Assembly (NCBI RefSeq): GCF_000719775.1 | Contig: NZ_JOHR01000012.1 | Location: 62,001-126,000 of the forward strand | Direction: 5' to 3' | DNA length: 64,000 nucleotides | DNA from: Streptomyces sp. NRRL F-5135 | GTDB lineage: Bacteria > Actinomycetota > Actinomycetes > Streptomycetales > Streptomycetaceae | Part shown: piece after piece, positions 28,175 to 35,757 of the stretch | Numbering within the stretch: the first letter of the stretch is position 1 | Layout of the letters: every line of letters begins with the position of its first letter | The notes under the pieces: model-generated | The model's input: the letters and a program-made list of their open reading frames with translations, nothing else | What the model was told of the DNA's origin: nothing | Databases searched by the model: none | Made by a program: the position numbers and the translations under genes

Positions 28175-29026
28175 TTATGTGCGTATCGGGTCTTCGGCGT
28201 CTTCAGCGTCTTCTGCGTCTTCGTCCTCGGCCGCCCGCCGGGGACCGTACGGCGCCCCCGGTACCACCAGCGGCGACCCCGTCACCGGATCCGGGACCAC
28301 GATCGACTCCAGGCCGAAGACCTCCCGTACCAGCTCCGCCGTCACCACGTCCGCCGGAGGCCCTTCCGCCACCACACGGCCCGCCTTCATCGCCACCAGG
28401 TGATCCGCGTAGCGCGCCGCCTGGTTCAGGTCGTGCAGGACGATCACGACCGTACGGCCCTGCTCGTGGTTGAGCCGGCGGACCAGGTCCAGGACCTCCA
28501 CCTGGTGCGCGATGTCCAGGAAGGTCGTCGGCTCGTCCAGGAGCAGCAGGTCCGTCTCCTGCGCCAGCGCCATCGCGATCCACACGCGCTGGCGCTGACC
28601 GCCCGACAGCTCGTCCACCGACCGGTCGGCGAGAGCGGTGACGTCCGTACGGGCCATGGCGTCCCTGACGGCGCGCTCGTCCTCCTCCGACCACTGCTGC
28701 CACCACCGCTGGTGCGGCTGCCGGCCCCGCGAGACCAGGTCGGCGACCGTGATCGCCTCGGGGGCCACCGGCGACTGCGGCAGCAGGCCGATCGACCGCG
28801 CGATCCGCTTCGTCGGGATCTTCGCCAGCTCCGTACCGTCCAGTAGCACGGACCCGCTCCTGGGCCGCAGCAGCCGGCCCAGCGCGCGCAGCGTCGTCGA
28901 CTTCCCGCACGCGTTCGGGCCGACTATCACCGTGACCCGCCCGTCCGGGACCGCCAGGTCCAGGTCGGACACGACCGTACGGTCCTCGTACGCCAGGGTC
29001 AGCCCCTGGGCCCTGAGCCTGCTCAT
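28175..29026 (-). CDS. Iron-siderophore ABC transporter ATP-binding protein (FecE/FepC type)
   Basis: A 283-residue ABC ATPase. Walker A is GPNACGKST (about residues 36-44), and the Q-loop reads IGLLPQSP. The signature is ELSGGQRQRVWIAMAL and Walker B is LLLLDEPTTFLD, with the switch His in VIVLHDLNQA. HQRWWQQWSEED is typical of FepC-like proteins. It powers ferric-siderophore import through the two FecCD permeases upstream. GGAGG lies 7 nt before the ATG at 29026, and the gene overlaps the preceding permease by 4 nt. The tail ends in an acidic EDAEDAED repeat. Confidence 0.95.
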   Translation of the reverse strand: MSRLRAQGLTLAYEDRTVVSDLDLAVPDGRVTVIVGPNACGKSTTLRALGRLLRPRSGSVLLDGTELAKIPTKRIARSIGLLPQSPVAPEAITVADLVSRGRQPHQRWWQQWSEEDERAVRDAMARTDVTALADRSVDELSGGQRQRVWIAMALAQETDLLLLDEPTTFLDIAHQVEVLDLVRRLNHEQGRTVVIVLHDLNQAARYADHLVAMKAGRVVAEGPPADVVTAELVREVFGLESIVVPDPVTGSPLVVPGAPYGPRRAAEDEDAEDAEDAEDPIRT

Positions 29027-30378
29027 CCCTTGCCTCCCACGCCCGCGCCCGCGCCCACACCCGCGCCCGTCGCCGCCACCGGTCCCGAGCCCGCGCCGGC
29101 GCCCGCGCTCGTACCGACGCCGTCGCTCCTGCCCTTGCCCCTGCCCCTGCCCCTGCCCTTGGCCGAGCCCGTGCCCGCGTCGCCGGGGCGCCCGGTACGG
29201 CCGCGCACGATCAGCCAGATCAGATACGGCGCCCCCACCGCCGCCGTCAGCACTCCCACCGGCAGCTCCGTCGGTGCGAGCAGCTTGCGCGCCAACAGGT
29301 CCCCCAGCACCACGATCACCGCACCCAGCAGCGCCGAGCACAGCAGCGGGATCTGTGCCGTACGGGTCACGCGCCGCGCGATCTGCGGCGCCAGCAGTGC
29401 CACGAAGTCCACCGGGCCCGCCGCCCCGGTCGCCACCGACGCCAGGACCACACCGGCCAGCACCAGACCGAGCCGTACGCGCCCGAGCCGTACGCCCAGC
29501 CCGGTCGCCGTGTCGTCGTCCATCGAGACCGTGCGCTGCGCGTACGCCGCCCACAGCACCAAGGGCAGCAGAACGAGCAGGACGAGTCCCAGCGGGCCCG
29601 CCTCGTCCCAGCCGCGGCCGTTGAGGGAGCCGGTCATCCAGACCTGCGCCTGCTGCGCGACCAGGTAGTCGCCCTTGGTCAGGAACAGGGTGATGAGGGA
29701 ACGCAGCGCGATCGCGAAGCCGATGCCGATCAGCACGAAGCGCGTCGCGTGCAGGCCGCCGCGCCAGGCGAACGCGTACACCAGGGCCGCCGCCAGGAGG
29801 CCGCCCGCCACGGACACGTACGGCAGGACCGCGTAGGAGGTGACCCCGAACGTCATCGCCCCCACCGTCAGCGCGCCCGCGCCCTGGCTGATGCCGATGA
29901 CGTCCGGGCTGGCCAGCGGGTTACGGGCGACGGTCTGGATCAGCGCGCCCGCCACACCGAAGGCGAGGCCGACCAGCAGCCCCACCACCATGCGCGGCAA
30001 CCGGAGCGTGCCGACGACCAGTTCGTCCGGCGACGGCCGCCCGGTCAGCACCTTGAGCACCTCGGCCGGTGCCACGAAGCTCTCGCCCACGCTCAGGTAC
30101 GCGACGCACACCGCCGCCAGCAGCAGTGCGAACGCGCCCGCCACCACGGCGGCCCGACGGTGCAGCAGGAAGGTGGCCCGGCCGAGCCGTAGCCGCCCGT
30201 AACCGGCGGGGCGCAGGCGCGCACCGGCGCCGTCGCGCATCGAGCCGTCCTGCGCTGCGCCGCTCCGCGTCGAGCCGTTCCGCGTCGCGCCGTCCTGCGT
30301 CACGCCGTCCCGTACCGCACCATCGCGTATCGCGCCGTCGCGCGTCACCCCGTCCCCCGTCATGCCGTCCCCCGTCAC
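29023..30378 (-). CDS. FecCD-family siderophore ABC permease, second subunit
   Basis: A 451-residue permease with the usual ten helices and FecCD motifs: TLRLPRMVVGLLVGLAFGVA, ARNPLASPDVIGISQGAGAL, AAGPVDFVALLAPQIARRV and the C-terminal ELPVGVLTAAVGAPYLIWLI. The GTG at 30378 forms a GTGA overlap with the stop of the first permease. The first about 55 residues are a repetitive tail of five-residue units (x-x-RDG) that is absent from typical relatives. An internal start near residue 60 would give the usual length of about 390 with the C-tail. The C-terminus after the last helix is a Gly/Ala/Lys repeat of about 60 residues. Confidence 0.9.
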   Translation of the reverse strand: MTGDGMTGDGVTRDGAIRDGAVRDGVTQDGATRNGSTRSGAAQDGSMRDGAGARLRPAGYGRLRLGRATFLLHRRAAVVAGAFALLLAAVCVAYLSVGESFVAPAEVLKVLTGRPSPDELVVGTLRLPRMVVGLLVGLAFGVAGALIQTVARNPLASPDVIGISQGAGALTVGAMTFGVTSYAVLPYVSVAGGLLAAALVYAFAWRGGLHATRFVLIGIGFAIALRSLITLFLTKGDYLVAQQAQVWMTGSLNGRGWDEAGPLGLVLLVLLPLVLWAAYAQRTVSMDDDTATGLGVRLGRVRLGLVLAGVVLASVATGAAGPVDFVALLAPQIARRVTRTAQIPLLCSALLGAVIVVLGDLLARKLLAPTELPVGVLTAAVGAPYLIWLIVRGRTGRPGDAGTGSAKGRGRGRGKGRSDGVGTSAGAGAGSGPVAATGAGVGAGAGVGGKG

Positions 30379-31454
30379 GCCGGTACCGCCTTCCTGCGTA
30401 CGAGCGTCACCAGGAACGGCACCCCGATCAGCGCCGTCATCACCCCGGCCGGCACCTCGCCCGGCGGGAACACGATCCGGCCCACCACGTCCGACACGAG
30501 CAGCATGACCGGCCCGATCAGCGCCGCCATCGGCAGCAGCCAGCGGTGGTCGCTGCCGACGAGCGCCCGTGCCAGGTGCGGGACGGCCAGGCCGACGAAG
30601 GCGATCGGGCCGGCCGCCGCGACGCCCACACCCGTCAGCACGGTCGCCCCGAGGCCGCCCAGGATCCGTACGGCCGCGACGTTCTGGCCCAGCCCCCTCG
30701 CCATGTCCTCGCCGAGCGCCAGCGCGTCCAGACCCCGTGCCACGGACACCACCAGCACCGTTCCCACCAGCAGGAACGGCCAGACCTGACCGGCCACTTC
30801 GGCGTTCCGGCCCGCGAGCGACCCGACCTGCCAGAACCGGTACTCGTCCATCGTCGCCGCGTCCGTCGTCAGCACGGCCGTCGTCACCGAGACCAGCAGC
30901 GCGTTGATCGCGGCGCCGCCCAGCGCGAGCGTGACGGGCGTGGCGCCGCCGCGTCCGCGCGAGGCGATCGCGTACACCGCCACCGACGCGATCCCCGCGC
31001 CGGCGAACGCGTACCAGACGTAGCCCGTGAGCGTGTGCACCCCGGCGAACGCGATGGCCAGCACGACGCCCACCGACGCGCCCTGGCTGATGCCCAGGAT
31101 GCCGGGGTCCGCGATGGGGTTGCGGGTGATGCCCTGCAGCGCCGTGCCCGCGAGGGCCAGCGCCGCGCCGACCATCAGCCCGATCAGCGTGCGCGGCAGG
31201 CGCAGTTCCCGGATGACCTCGGCGTCGTCGCCGCGCGCGCCGTGCAGCAGGGCGTCCAGAACGGCGGAGGGGGCGACGGCGCGCGCTCCGACGGCGAGAC
31301 TCAGCAGGACCGCGAGCAGGACGGCCACGACACCACCGACCGTCCAGGCGACACGGCGCGCGACCAGGGCGCCGCGCGGCCCCTTCGTCGCGTTCGGGTT
31401 CGGGGCGGCCCGGTCGGAGGCCATGGGGGCGGGCGTCGGGGCGTGGGCTGGCAT
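30375..31454 (-). CDS. FecCD-family siderophore ABC permease, first subunit
   Basis: A 359-residue inner-membrane permease with ten helices. FecCD signatures are RELRLPRTLIGLMVGAALAL, TRNPIADPGILGISQGASVG, LALGGAAINALL, VAAAGPIAFVGLAVPHLARAL and PPGEVPAGVMTALIGVPFLV. It heads the operon permease-permease-ATPase, with 4-nt overlaps at both junctions. The ATG at 31454 is taken, and an ATG ten codons later is equally possible because neither has a strong ribosome site. No substrate-binding lipoprotein gene is adjacent. An iron-box-like site lies 72-90 nt upstream. Confidence 0.9.
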   Translation of the reverse strand: MPAHAPTPAPMASDRAAPNPNATKGPRGALVARRVAWTVGGVVAVLLAVLLSLAVGARAVAPSAVLDALLHGARGDDAEVIRELRLPRTLIGLMVGAALALAGTALQGITRNPIADPGILGISQGASVGVVLAIAFAGVHTLTGYVWYAFAGAGIASVAVYAIASRGRGGATPVTLALGGAAINALLVSVTTAVLTTDAATMDEYRFWQVGSLAGRNAEVAGQVWPFLLVGTVLVVSVARGLDALALGEDMARGLGQNVAAVRILGGLGATVLTGVGVAAAGPIAFVGLAVPHLARALVGSDHRWLLPMAALIGPVMLLVSDVVGRIVFPPGEVPAGVMTALIGVPFLVTLVRRKAVPA

Positions 31455-31525
31455 CGGGACCAATCTCGTACGGCCGGCGAAGGGCCCGGTAACGCTCGGC
31501 CAGGCACGGTGGGGCTCGGGTGAGG

Positions 31526-31544
31526 CACGGTAAGGCTTGGCTAA
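31526..31544 (-). promoter_or_regulatory. Degenerate DmdR/IdeR-type iron box
   Basis: Read on the minus strand, TTAGCCAAGCCTTACCGTG matches 11 of 19 positions of the iron box TTAGGTTAGGCTAACCTAA, conserving the outer TTAG and the central AGxCT and ACC. It lies upstream of a siderophore uptake operon, the expected place for iron-dependent repression by DmdR1. The match is imperfect. Confidence 0.5.
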
Positions 31545-31609
31545 GTCTACGCACCGGTCGAATCCGGCCAGCGGCCTGGATGCGATGTCATCCGGGCACA
31601 ATGGCCACC

Positions 31610-32353
31610 ATGTCTTCTTCGGCCCCCTCAAGCCCGGTCTCCCCGGCGCCCCAGACATCCCAGGTGCCCCTGGTACCGCAGATACCCCCGGAATCGCAGG
31701 TACCCCTGGCGCCCCAGGCATTCCACGTGGCGAGCGGGTCCCGCCCCGCCCCCACGGTCGGCTTCGACCTCGACATGACCCTGATCGACTCACGGCCCGG
31801 CATCCACGCCGCCTACCGGGCACTCTCCGCCGAGACCGGGACGCACATCGACGCCGACCTCGCGGTGACCCGGCTCGGACCGCCGCTGGAAGTGGAGTTG
31901 GCGCACTGGTTCCCCGAGGAGCGCATCGCCGCCATGAGCGACCGCTACCGGGAGATCTATCCCACATTCGCCATCGCGCCGACCCTCGCCCTGCCGGGCG
32001 CACGGGAGGCGATAGCCGCCGTCCAGGCGCTCGGCGGCCGGGCGGTCGTCGTCACCGCCAAGCACGAGCCGAACGCCAAGCTCCACCTCAGCCACCTCGG
32101 CATCGAGCCGGACGCGGTCGTCGGATGGCTGTGGGCGGAGGCGAAGGGCGGCGCGCTGCGCGAGCACGGGGCGACGGTGTACGTGGGTGACCACACCGGC
32201 GACGTGCGCGGGGCACGGACGGCCGGGGCGCTCTCGGTCGCGGTGCCGACGGGCCCGTGCGACGCGGAGGAACTGCGGGCGGCCGGAGCCGATGTGGTCC
32301 TGCCGGACCTGACGGCGTTCCCGGCCTGGCTCGACGGCTACGTCGCGGTCTGA
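31610..32353 (+). CDS. HAD-superfamily phosphatase (phosphoglycolate phosphatase-like)
   Basis: A 247-residue hydrolase. After a Pro/Gln/Ser-rich 45-residue N-tail, the HAD motifs appear in order: FDLDMTLIDS (nucleophile Asp), VVVTAK (motif II Thr), a Lys in LWAEAKGGAL and GDHTGDVRGA (motif IV acids). A helical cap lies between motifs I and II, as in phosphoglycolate-phosphatase-like enzymes. The substrate is unknown. The ATG at 31610 lies 7 nt after CACAAT and may be leaderless. Another ATG three codons upstream (31601) is possible. Confidence 0.85.
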   Translation: MSSSAPSSPVSPAPQTSQVPLVPQIPPESQVPLAPQAFHVASGSRPAPTVGFDLDMTLIDSRPGIHAAYRALSAETGTHIDADLAVTRLGPPLEVELAHWFPEERIAAMSDRYREIYPTFAIAPTLALPGAREAIAAVQALGGRAVVVTAKHEPNAKLHLSHLGIEPDAVVGWLWAEAKGGALREHGATVYVGDHTGDVRGARTAGALSVAVPTGPCDAEELRAAGADVVLPDLTAFPAWLDGYVAV

Positions 32354-32655
32354 CCAGCGGCCCGGCTCGTGCCCTGTCCCGCCGCCCGACTCGCCTTCGC
32401 CCGCCTGCGCTGCGCCCCGACGGACCGCAGCACGCCCGCGCCCGCGACCAGGAAGCCCACCCCCATCAGCATGGAGACGAGGTACGCGACGGTCGGGAAC
32501 GGCCGCGAGCCGAGGAACAGCGGCGCGACGGTGACCAGAGTGGCCACGGCACCGACGATGAACACGATCGCGCCGATCCGCACCAGCCCGTCACCGGGGC
32601 CCGGATCGTCCTTCGTCGCGTCCGCCGTGGCGCGGGGATCAGGAGTATCAGTCAC
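32338..32655 (-). CDS. Small membrane protein, two helices
   Basis: A 105-residue protein with a charged N-terminus (about 25 residues), two hydrophobic helices (about 27-50, IGAIVFIVGAVATLVTVAPL; about 55-78, TVAYLVSMLMGVGFLVAGAG) and a basic, Ala/Gly/Arg-rich tail. The family is common in Streptomyces and has no known function. The GTG at 32655 lies 6 nt after TACCCT on the minus strand, so it is probably leaderless. Its 3' end overlaps the convergent HAD gene by 16 bp. Confidence 0.75.
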   Translation of the reverse strand: MTDTPDPRATADATKDDPGPGDGLVRIGAIVFIVGAVATLVTVAPLFLGSRPFPTVAYLVSMLMGVGFLVAGAGVLRSVGAQRRRAKASRAAGQGTSRAAGQTAT

Positions 32656-32831
32656 GCCACCAGGGTAGTTCCCTGCCGACAGCAGCGGACAGGAACCGGA
32701 CGGCGACGTCTTGTCACCACGCCCTGGACCATTAGCCTTGGTGGTGGCGGGTCGGTCGACCCGCTGTAGTGCTATCCAGAGCCGTTTTTGTGCGCGCCAG
32801 CGCACCGACGAGTACGAGGGCGAGGACAGAC

Positions 32832-33215
32832 GTGCCTACCGGCAAAGTCAAGTGGTTCAACGGTGAGAAGGGCTTCGGCTTCCTCTCCCGTGACGACGGC
32901 GGCGACGTCTTCGTGCACTCGTCGGTCCTCCCTGCCGGAGTCGACGCCCTCAAGCCAGGCCAGCGCGTGGAGTTCGGTGTCGTCGCGGGACAACGCGGTG
33001 ACCAGGCGCTGTCGGTGACGCTCCTCGACCCGGCCCCGTCGGTCGCGGCGGCCCAGCGCCGCAAGCCCGACGAACTGGCCTCGATCGTCCAGGACCTGAC
33101 GACGCTGCTGGAGAACGTCACGCCGATGCTGGAGCGCGGGCGCTATCCCGACAAGGCCCAGGGAGCGAAGATCGCCGGCCTGCTCAGGGCGGTGGCGGAC
33201 CAGCTCGACGTGTAG
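32832..33215 (+). CDS. Cold-shock-domain protein with C-terminal helical extension
   Basis: A 127-residue protein. Residues 1-65 are a cold-shock domain (VPTGKVKWFNGEKGFGFLSR, with RNP1 KGFGFL and RNP2 VFVHSS). Residues 66-127 form a predicted helical extension (PDELASIVQDLTTLLENVTP, KIAGLLRAVADQLDV) not found in CspA-type proteins. This two-part form is common in actinobacteria and may add protein-protein contacts to RNA binding. The GTG at 32832 follows a GAGG-like site. It stands alone, divergent from the small membrane gene. Confidence 0.9.
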   Translation: MPTGKVKWFNGEKGFGFLSRDDGGDVFVHSSVLPAGVDALKPGQRVEFGVVAGQRGDQALSVTLLDPAPSVAAAQRRKPDELASIVQDLTTLLENVTPMLERGRYPDKAQGAKIAGLLRAVADQLDV

Positions 33216-33251
33216 GCCTGTCGTCCGGCCGGCCGCCCGCCCGTGTTCGTT

Positions 33252-33288
33252 TCGTACGCACGACTCGTACGCACGACTCGTACGTACG
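33252..33288. repeat. 13-bp tandem repeat after the cold-shock-domain gene
   Basis: TCGTACGCACGAC occurs twice in tandem, followed by a partial third copy, between two convergent genes. Bases 33297-33345 downstream continue as a CGACCCGAC-type low-complexity stretch. Confidence 0.85.
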
Positions 33289-33348
33289 GCAGACACGGGA
33301 ACACCGACCCGACGCGACCCGACCGACCCGGCACGGCTCGGGCTCGGA

Positions 33349-34254
33349 TCAGACGAAACGCAACGCGTCCTGGCCGAGGGGCGGTACGAGCCCCTCGGCC
33401 GCCGCGCGCGTGAGCAGCCCCCGGACCGCCGCGTAACCGTCCTCGCCCAGGTCCGCCGTGAACTCGTTGACGTACAGCCCGATGTGCTGGTCGGCGACCG
33501 ACGGGTCCATCTCCTGGGAGTGCTCCAGGACGTACGCCCGCGAGGCCTCCGGATCGTCCCAGGCCAGCCGGACCGACGTACGGATCGACTCGGCGAGCCG
33601 CCGGAGCGTCGCGTCGCCCAGCGAGCGCTTCGCGATGATCGCTCCCAGCGGGATCGGCAGGCCCGTCGTGGACTCCCAGTGCTCACCGAGGTCGGCGAGG
33701 CGGTGCAGGCCGTAGTTCTGGTACGTGAAGCGTGCCTCGTGGATGACCAGTCCGGCGTCCACCTTCCCGTCCCGTACCGCCGGCATGATCTCGTGGAAGG
33801 GCATGACGACGACCTCGCCCACCCCGCCCGGCACGACCTCCGCCGCCCACAGCCGGAACAGCAGGTAGGCCGTGGAGCGCTCGCTCGGCACGGCGACGGT
33901 CCGGCCGGTGAGGGACGCGCCGGTCGGGGACGCGTCGGCCGGGGACGTGCCGGTGAGGGACGCGCCCGGCTCCTTCGTCAGGACGAGCGGGCCGCAGCCC
34001 CGGCCCAGCGCGCCGCCGCAGGGCAGCAGGGCGTACTCGTCGAGGACCCAGGGCAGCACGGCGTACGACACCTTCAGGATGTCCAACTCGCCGCGTTCCG
34101 CCATGCCGTTGGTGATGTCGATGTCCGCGAAGGTGACCTCGACGCCGGGGGCGCCGGGCACCCGGCCGTGCGTCCAGGCATCGAAGACGAAGGTGTCGTT
34201 CGGGCAAGGAGAGTGCGCGATGCGCAGCGGGTCCGGTGAGGTCGGCGAGGTCAT
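33349..34254 (-). CDS. mqnD: 1,4-dihydroxy-6-naphthoate synthase MqnD
   Basis: A 301-residue periplasmic-binding-protein-fold enzyme of the futalosine menaquinone pathway, which converts cyclic dehypoxanthine futalosine to 1,4-dihydroxy-6-naphthoate. Signatures are IAHSPCPNDTFVFDAW, VTFADIDITN, DILKVSYAVLPWVLDEY, GRGCGPLVLT and GLVIHEARFTYQNYGL. The ATG at 34254 forms an ATGA overlap with the mqnB stop, so the two are coupled. A 20-residue Ser/Thr/Pro/Ala repeat (two LTG-containing copies near residue 110) is inserted in a surface loop. In Streptomyces coelicolor the same pair (SCO4326/SCO4327) was shown to act in this pathway. Confidence 0.97.
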   Translation of the reverse strand: MTSPTSPDPLRIAHSPCPNDTFVFDAWTHGRVPGAPGVEVTFADIDITNGMAERGELDILKVSYAVLPWVLDEYALLPCGGALGRGCGPLVLTKEPGASLTGTSPADASPTGASLTGRTVAVPSERSTAYLLFRLWAAEVVPGGVGEVVVMPFHEIMPAVRDGKVDAGLVIHEARFTYQNYGLHRLADLGEHWESTTGLPIPLGAIIAKRSLGDATLRRLAESIRTSVRLAWDDPEASRAYVLEHSQEMDPSVADQHIGLYVNEFTADLGEDGYAAVRGLLTRAAAEGLVPPLGQDALRFV

Positions 34255-35003
34255 GAAGGCTCCTCGAATACGGGGGTGAGCAGCGTGAACGCGTACCGCA
34301 GCGCGTCCAGCGCCCGGCCGATCTGCCAGGACGCGCGGTCCCGGGGGCCGATGGCGTTGGAGACCGCCCGGATCTCGGCGCACGGTACCAAATGGGCGGC
34401 GGCGGCCTCGGCCACGCCGAAGCCCTCCATCGCCTCGGCGGCGGCGCGCGGATGGCGCGCGCTCAGTTCGGTCGCGCGGGCGGCCGTGCCGGTCACCGTG
34501 GACACGGTGAGGACCGGCGCGTGGACCGCGTGCAGGTGCGGGTCGGCGAGCAGGAGTTTCGCCATCCGGGCCGTCAGCTCCGGGGGCGGACGGTGCACGC
34601 CCCGGCCGAAGCCCAGCTCCGCGATGGGCAGGAAACCGTCCGGGGTGTCGGCGCCCAGGTCCGCCGCGACGATCTCGTCCGACAGGACGACCGTCCCGAG
34701 CGCGGTGTGCTGTGTGAAGCCGCCGCCGATCCCGGTGGAGAGCACCAGGTGGTACGGCGGGTCGTACGGCGACGTCGCGAGCGCCGTGGCCGTGGCGGCG
34801 GCCGCCGCCGCCGGACCGGCCCCGCCGACCAGGACGTCCACGACCGGTATCTGCACGGACGACGGCCGGGGCGTGTACTGGGCGTGCGTGGTCACCTCGT
34901 AGCCGCCGGTCAGCTCCCGGACACCGGCGGGCGAGTAGCGGCCGAGGCCCGCGACGACGGCGTTCGCCTCCGCCGCCACCGCCGTCACGACGAGCACGCG
35001 CAT
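34251..35003 (-). CDS. mqnB: Futalosine hydrolase MqnB
   Basis: A 250-residue nucleosidase of the PNP/MTA-SAH nucleosidase fold that removes hypoxanthine from futalosine. Visible motifs are MRVLVVTAVAAEANAVVAGL, VDVLVGGAGPAAAAAATATAL, LVLSTGIGGGF and AEAMEGFGVAEAA (catalytic acid region) plus IRAVSNAIGPRDRASW. GGAGG lies 7 nt before the ATG at 35003. It is the first gene of the mqnB-mqnD pair. Confidence 0.96.
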   Translation of the reverse strand: MRVLVVTAVAAEANAVVAGLGRYSPAGVRELTGGYEVTTHAQYTPRPSSVQIPVVDVLVGGAGPAAAAAATATALATSPYDPPYHLVLSTGIGGGFTQHTALGTVVLSDEIVAADLGADTPDGFLPIAELGFGRGVHRPPPELTARMAKLLLADPHLHAVHAPVLTVSTVTGTAARATELSARHPRAAAEAMEGFGVAEAAAAHLVPCAEIRAVSNAIGPRDRASWQIGRALDALRYAFTLLTPVFEEPS

Positions 35004-35175
35004 GGCGTGACCTCCAGGGTGCCCGAGGGCCGGGCGGTCGCCGTCGGCGCCGGTACCGACGCCGGGTTCGGAATCGGAATCGGTGCCGGACGGGGCGGCT
35101 CCGGTACCGGACGGGTCGGCTCCGGTGCCGGCGGGGTCGGCTCCGGTCGCGTCAGGAGTTCCGTCCGGAGTTCCG

Positions 35176-35655
35176 TCAGGAGTCCTTCTTGAACTCGAAG
35201 TGCCAGATGCCCGTGAGCTTCTTGCCGCTGGTCTCCACGATGCTGACCTGGGTGGTGTTCGAGGTCTGGCCGGTCTGGCTGGTGAAGAAGGCGCTGGCGG
35301 GGATGGTGCGGTACGTCTTCTTGTACGGCTCCTGCTCGGCCTGCTGGCCGTTGATGAAGAGCGTCCAGCCGTTCTCCGCGAGCTCGGGGTCCACTCCGAA
35401 GCGGACCTTGTCGTCGATCGCGACGGTGATGGTCTTCTCCGCCTTCTTGTTCAGGCAGGGCTGGATCTCGTTCTCCTTGATCGCCTTGCCGTCGTTGTAG
35501 CAGGTGGCCTCGGTGTTGACCGAGTCGCTGTTGACCGTCACGGTCGCGAGCGGCGTCGGCTTTTCACAGGCGGTGAGGACGAGGAGTCCGGCGGACAGCG
35601 CGCCGAGAGCGGCACCGGCCCGGCGGCCCTTGGCGGAGAAGAACGCAGCGGTCAT
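35176..35655 (-). CDS. DUF2771 lipoprotein
   Basis: A 159-residue lipoprotein with signal segment GAALGALSAGLLVLTAC (lipobox LTAC, Cys about 30). The mature domain is beta-rich with one cysteine pair (CYNDG...PCLNKK) and ends WHFEFKKDS, matching the DUF2771 family of Streptomyces. It should be anchored on the outer face of the membrane, and its role is unknown. The ATG at 35655 lies 7 nt after TAGCCT on the minus strand, consistent with a leaderless transcript. The 172 bp to mqnB hold only degenerate GGTACCGGACGGG-type repeats. Confidence 0.85.
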   Translation of the reverse strand: MTAAFFSAKGRRAGAALGALSAGLLVLTACEKPTPLATVTVNSDSVNTEATCYNDGKAIKENEIQPCLNKKAEKTITVAIDDKVRFGVDPELAENGWTLFINGQQAEQEPYKKTYRTIPASAFFTSQTGQTSNTTQVSIVETSGKKLTGIWHFEFKKDS

Positions 35656-35757
35656 GAGCCGAAGGCTATCGGTCGTCCGTGCGCACGGAACGAGGGGGTA
35701 CGGCGAGCCGTCGGTGGACGGGGGCCCGGCGGGGCCGCGCGAACCGGGCCGGCGCCT

